A stretch of DNA of 49,488 nt from Bacteroidales bacterium (GTDB lineage: Bacteria > Bacteroidota > Bacteroidia > Bacteroidales > GCA-2748055): the NCBI GenBank assembly GCA_021740585.1, contig JAIOZM010000025.1, positions 1 to 49,488 on the forward strand. Reading direction: 5' to 3'. The notes under the pieces were generated by a model. The model did not search any database and had not been told where the DNA came from. It saw nothing but the letters and a program-made list of their open reading frames with translations. A program made the translations under genes and the position numbers. Below are positions 48,775 through 49,488 of this stretch, piece after piece (the first letter of the stretch is position 1; each line of letters opens with the position of its first letter).

Positions 48775-49296
48775 CTAATTACCTATTACTGGCACATCTT
48801 GTGAAATTTGTTTTTGTGATAAAATAAAGATAGTTATCAAAATATTGAATAAAATTAAGATAGGATACCAAGATAAAACCTGGGGAGTTAGAAATGCCTT
48901 AAAGAAGCTAGTTATTTTTTTAGTCATTTTCAATTTCGAATCCCTGATGTCTCTAAACTCATATTTATTAATTTTCTTTTTTAATTTTTTCATGTCTGTT
49001 TCCATGAAAATTTTCTCCAATGACCTCAGCTCTTCTAAAAGATTTAACATGACACTTCTTTCTGCAACCTCAAGTAATAGAAAAAGTAGAATTATAAACA
49101 ATGGTAGAGCTAAGAATAAAGATGTTGAATAATTCATGTTTGTTGCCATTAACAAACCATAATAACCAGATAATAATGTAATAGTCCAGCTCCTGAAGTT
49201 AAAAACGATATTTGTCTCTCTTCCATAAACATCAAAAAGACTATCATATTCTTTTGTGACCATTTCCTTTTTTATAGAAAAAATTTCATCTTCCAT
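48775..49296 (-). CDS. Three-TM membrane protein of unknown function
   Basis: A 173-residue protein. An amphipathic N-terminal stretch (1-33) leads to a TM hairpin (about 35-52 and 58-76), then a highly charged coiled-coil-like segment (80-125: LLEELRSLEKIFMETDMKKL, KKKINKYEFRDIRDSKLKMT) and a last TM helix (141-160, WYPILILFNILITIFIL). No named family is recognised. The layout vaguely recalls SLATT-type membrane effectors of defence operons, but this is a weak likeness. It starts 26 bases after the stop of the edge gene, suggesting co-transcription. Confidence 0.7.
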   Translation of the reverse strand: MEDEIFSIKKEMVTKEYDSLFDVYGRETNIVFNFRSWTITLLSGYYGLLMATNMNYSTSLFLALPLFIILLFLLLEVAERSVMLNLLEELRSLEKIFMETDMKKLKKKINKYEFRDIRDSKLKMTKKITSFFKAFLTPQVLSWYPILILFNILITIFILSQKQISQDVPVIGN

Positions 49297-49322
49297 TCTT
49301 ATAATTTTATTGGTGCTCTCTA

Positions 49323-49488
49323 TTATAATTTACCTAAAACGTTTGTTATAATTGATTCTAAATTTGAATTAATGTTGGCATGGTTAGAAAAGAATGATAA
49401 AGTATGATATTGGTCTGTAAAATGTTGTGTTACACCAACTGTTTCTTCAAGTTTTATTGGGAAGACAACAAGTTTGTTGTCATTGATA
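49323..49488 (-). CDS. C-terminal fragment of an unidentified protein (gene continues past the right edge)
   Basis: The minus strand holds 54 codons from the edge to TAA at 49325-49323, read as INDNKLVVFPIKLEETVGVT, then QHFTDQYHTLSFFSNHANIN and SNLESIITNVLGKL. The hydrophobic VVFPIKLEE strand followed by a short helix at the end recalls the tail of TIR-like or other Rossmann-type domains, but this is too little for an assignment. It is followed 26 bases later by the three-TM protein gene. Confidence 0.6.
   Translation of the reverse strand, partial: INDNKLVVFPIKLEETVGVTQHFTDQYHTLSFFSNHANINSNLESIITNVLGKL

Noticed and set aside
1-49488. tRNA, rRNA or complete insertion sequence
   Set aside because: I looked for conserved rRNA and tRNA segments and for transposase motifs and saw none; small structured RNAs could still be missed without covariance models.

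Overview
The window reads as chromosomal DNA of a gliding or T9SS-bearing member of the Bacteroidota, probably in the Bacteroidales/Marinilabiliales range. The evidence is: gldE-gldD in the mutY-ssb-gldE-gldD order, a PorP/SprF-type protein, T9SS sorting domains of type A (M14 peptidase) and type B (PKD protein), a bacterial GGGP synthase, DUF3078 and DUF2807 proteins, and repeated copies of the Bacteroidota -7 promoter element TAnnTTTG 20-50 bases before starts. Shine-Dalgarno sequences are almost absent. I saw no rRNA, tRNA, CRISPR array or transposase gene. Gene density is high and most of the window is ordinary housekeeping sequence.

Layout. 1-10.2 kb: transketolase (running off the left edge), a frameshifted ORF6N protein, YchF, a secreted M14 carboxypeptidase, a fluoride channel followed directly by a catalytically degraded alkaline-phosphatase-fold protein, and a subtilase with a barrel protein. 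10.2-15.3 kb (minus strand): mutY, ssb, gldE, gldD, then a phosphopantetheinyl transferase coupled to GGGP synthase. 15.4-19.7 kb: HU, a 30-residue basic mS38-like protein, RNase G, DsbD, ending in an unusual palindromic array. 19.8-24.0 kb (minus): a six-gene ECF sigma/anti-sigma operon of surface-type proteins. 24.1-32.8 kb: Lnt, LysE exporter, a fused acyltransferase for amino-acid lipids, membrane dipeptidase, superoxide dismutase, PruA and a FtsB/DivIC-like protein. 32.8-38.3 kb (minus): ECF sigma factor, a membrane-anchored anti-sigma-like protein carrying PKD domains and a T9SS type-B sorting domain, a PorP/SprF gene broken by an in-frame stop, an OmpH-like protein and a GT2 glycosyltransferase. 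38.5-46.7 kb: a second, exported superoxide dismutase, nitroreductase, VOC protein, SDR, acyltransferase, BASS transporter, flavin reductase, a 278-base MITE, a DCC-family protein and a DUF3078 protein. 46.7-49.5 kb (minus): a STAS-like protein, a JAMM protease, a ubiquitin-like protein, a DUF5362 membrane protein, and at the edge a three-TM protein behind the tail of an unidentified gene.

The most promising leads are: (1) the ubiquitin-like protein plus JAMM protease pair with no E1/E2 nearby; (2) the anti-sigma/PKD/T9SS sorting-domain fusion next to an ECF sigma factor and PorP/SprF, which suggests a signalling route tied to type IX secretion; (3) a well-preserved MITE with perfect 16-base terminal repeats starting GTAA and an 8-base target duplication, as expected for IS66-type mobilisation; (4) an exported alkaline-phosphatase-fold pseudoenzyme. 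Functional statements come from reading motifs in the translated sequence; no database search was run.
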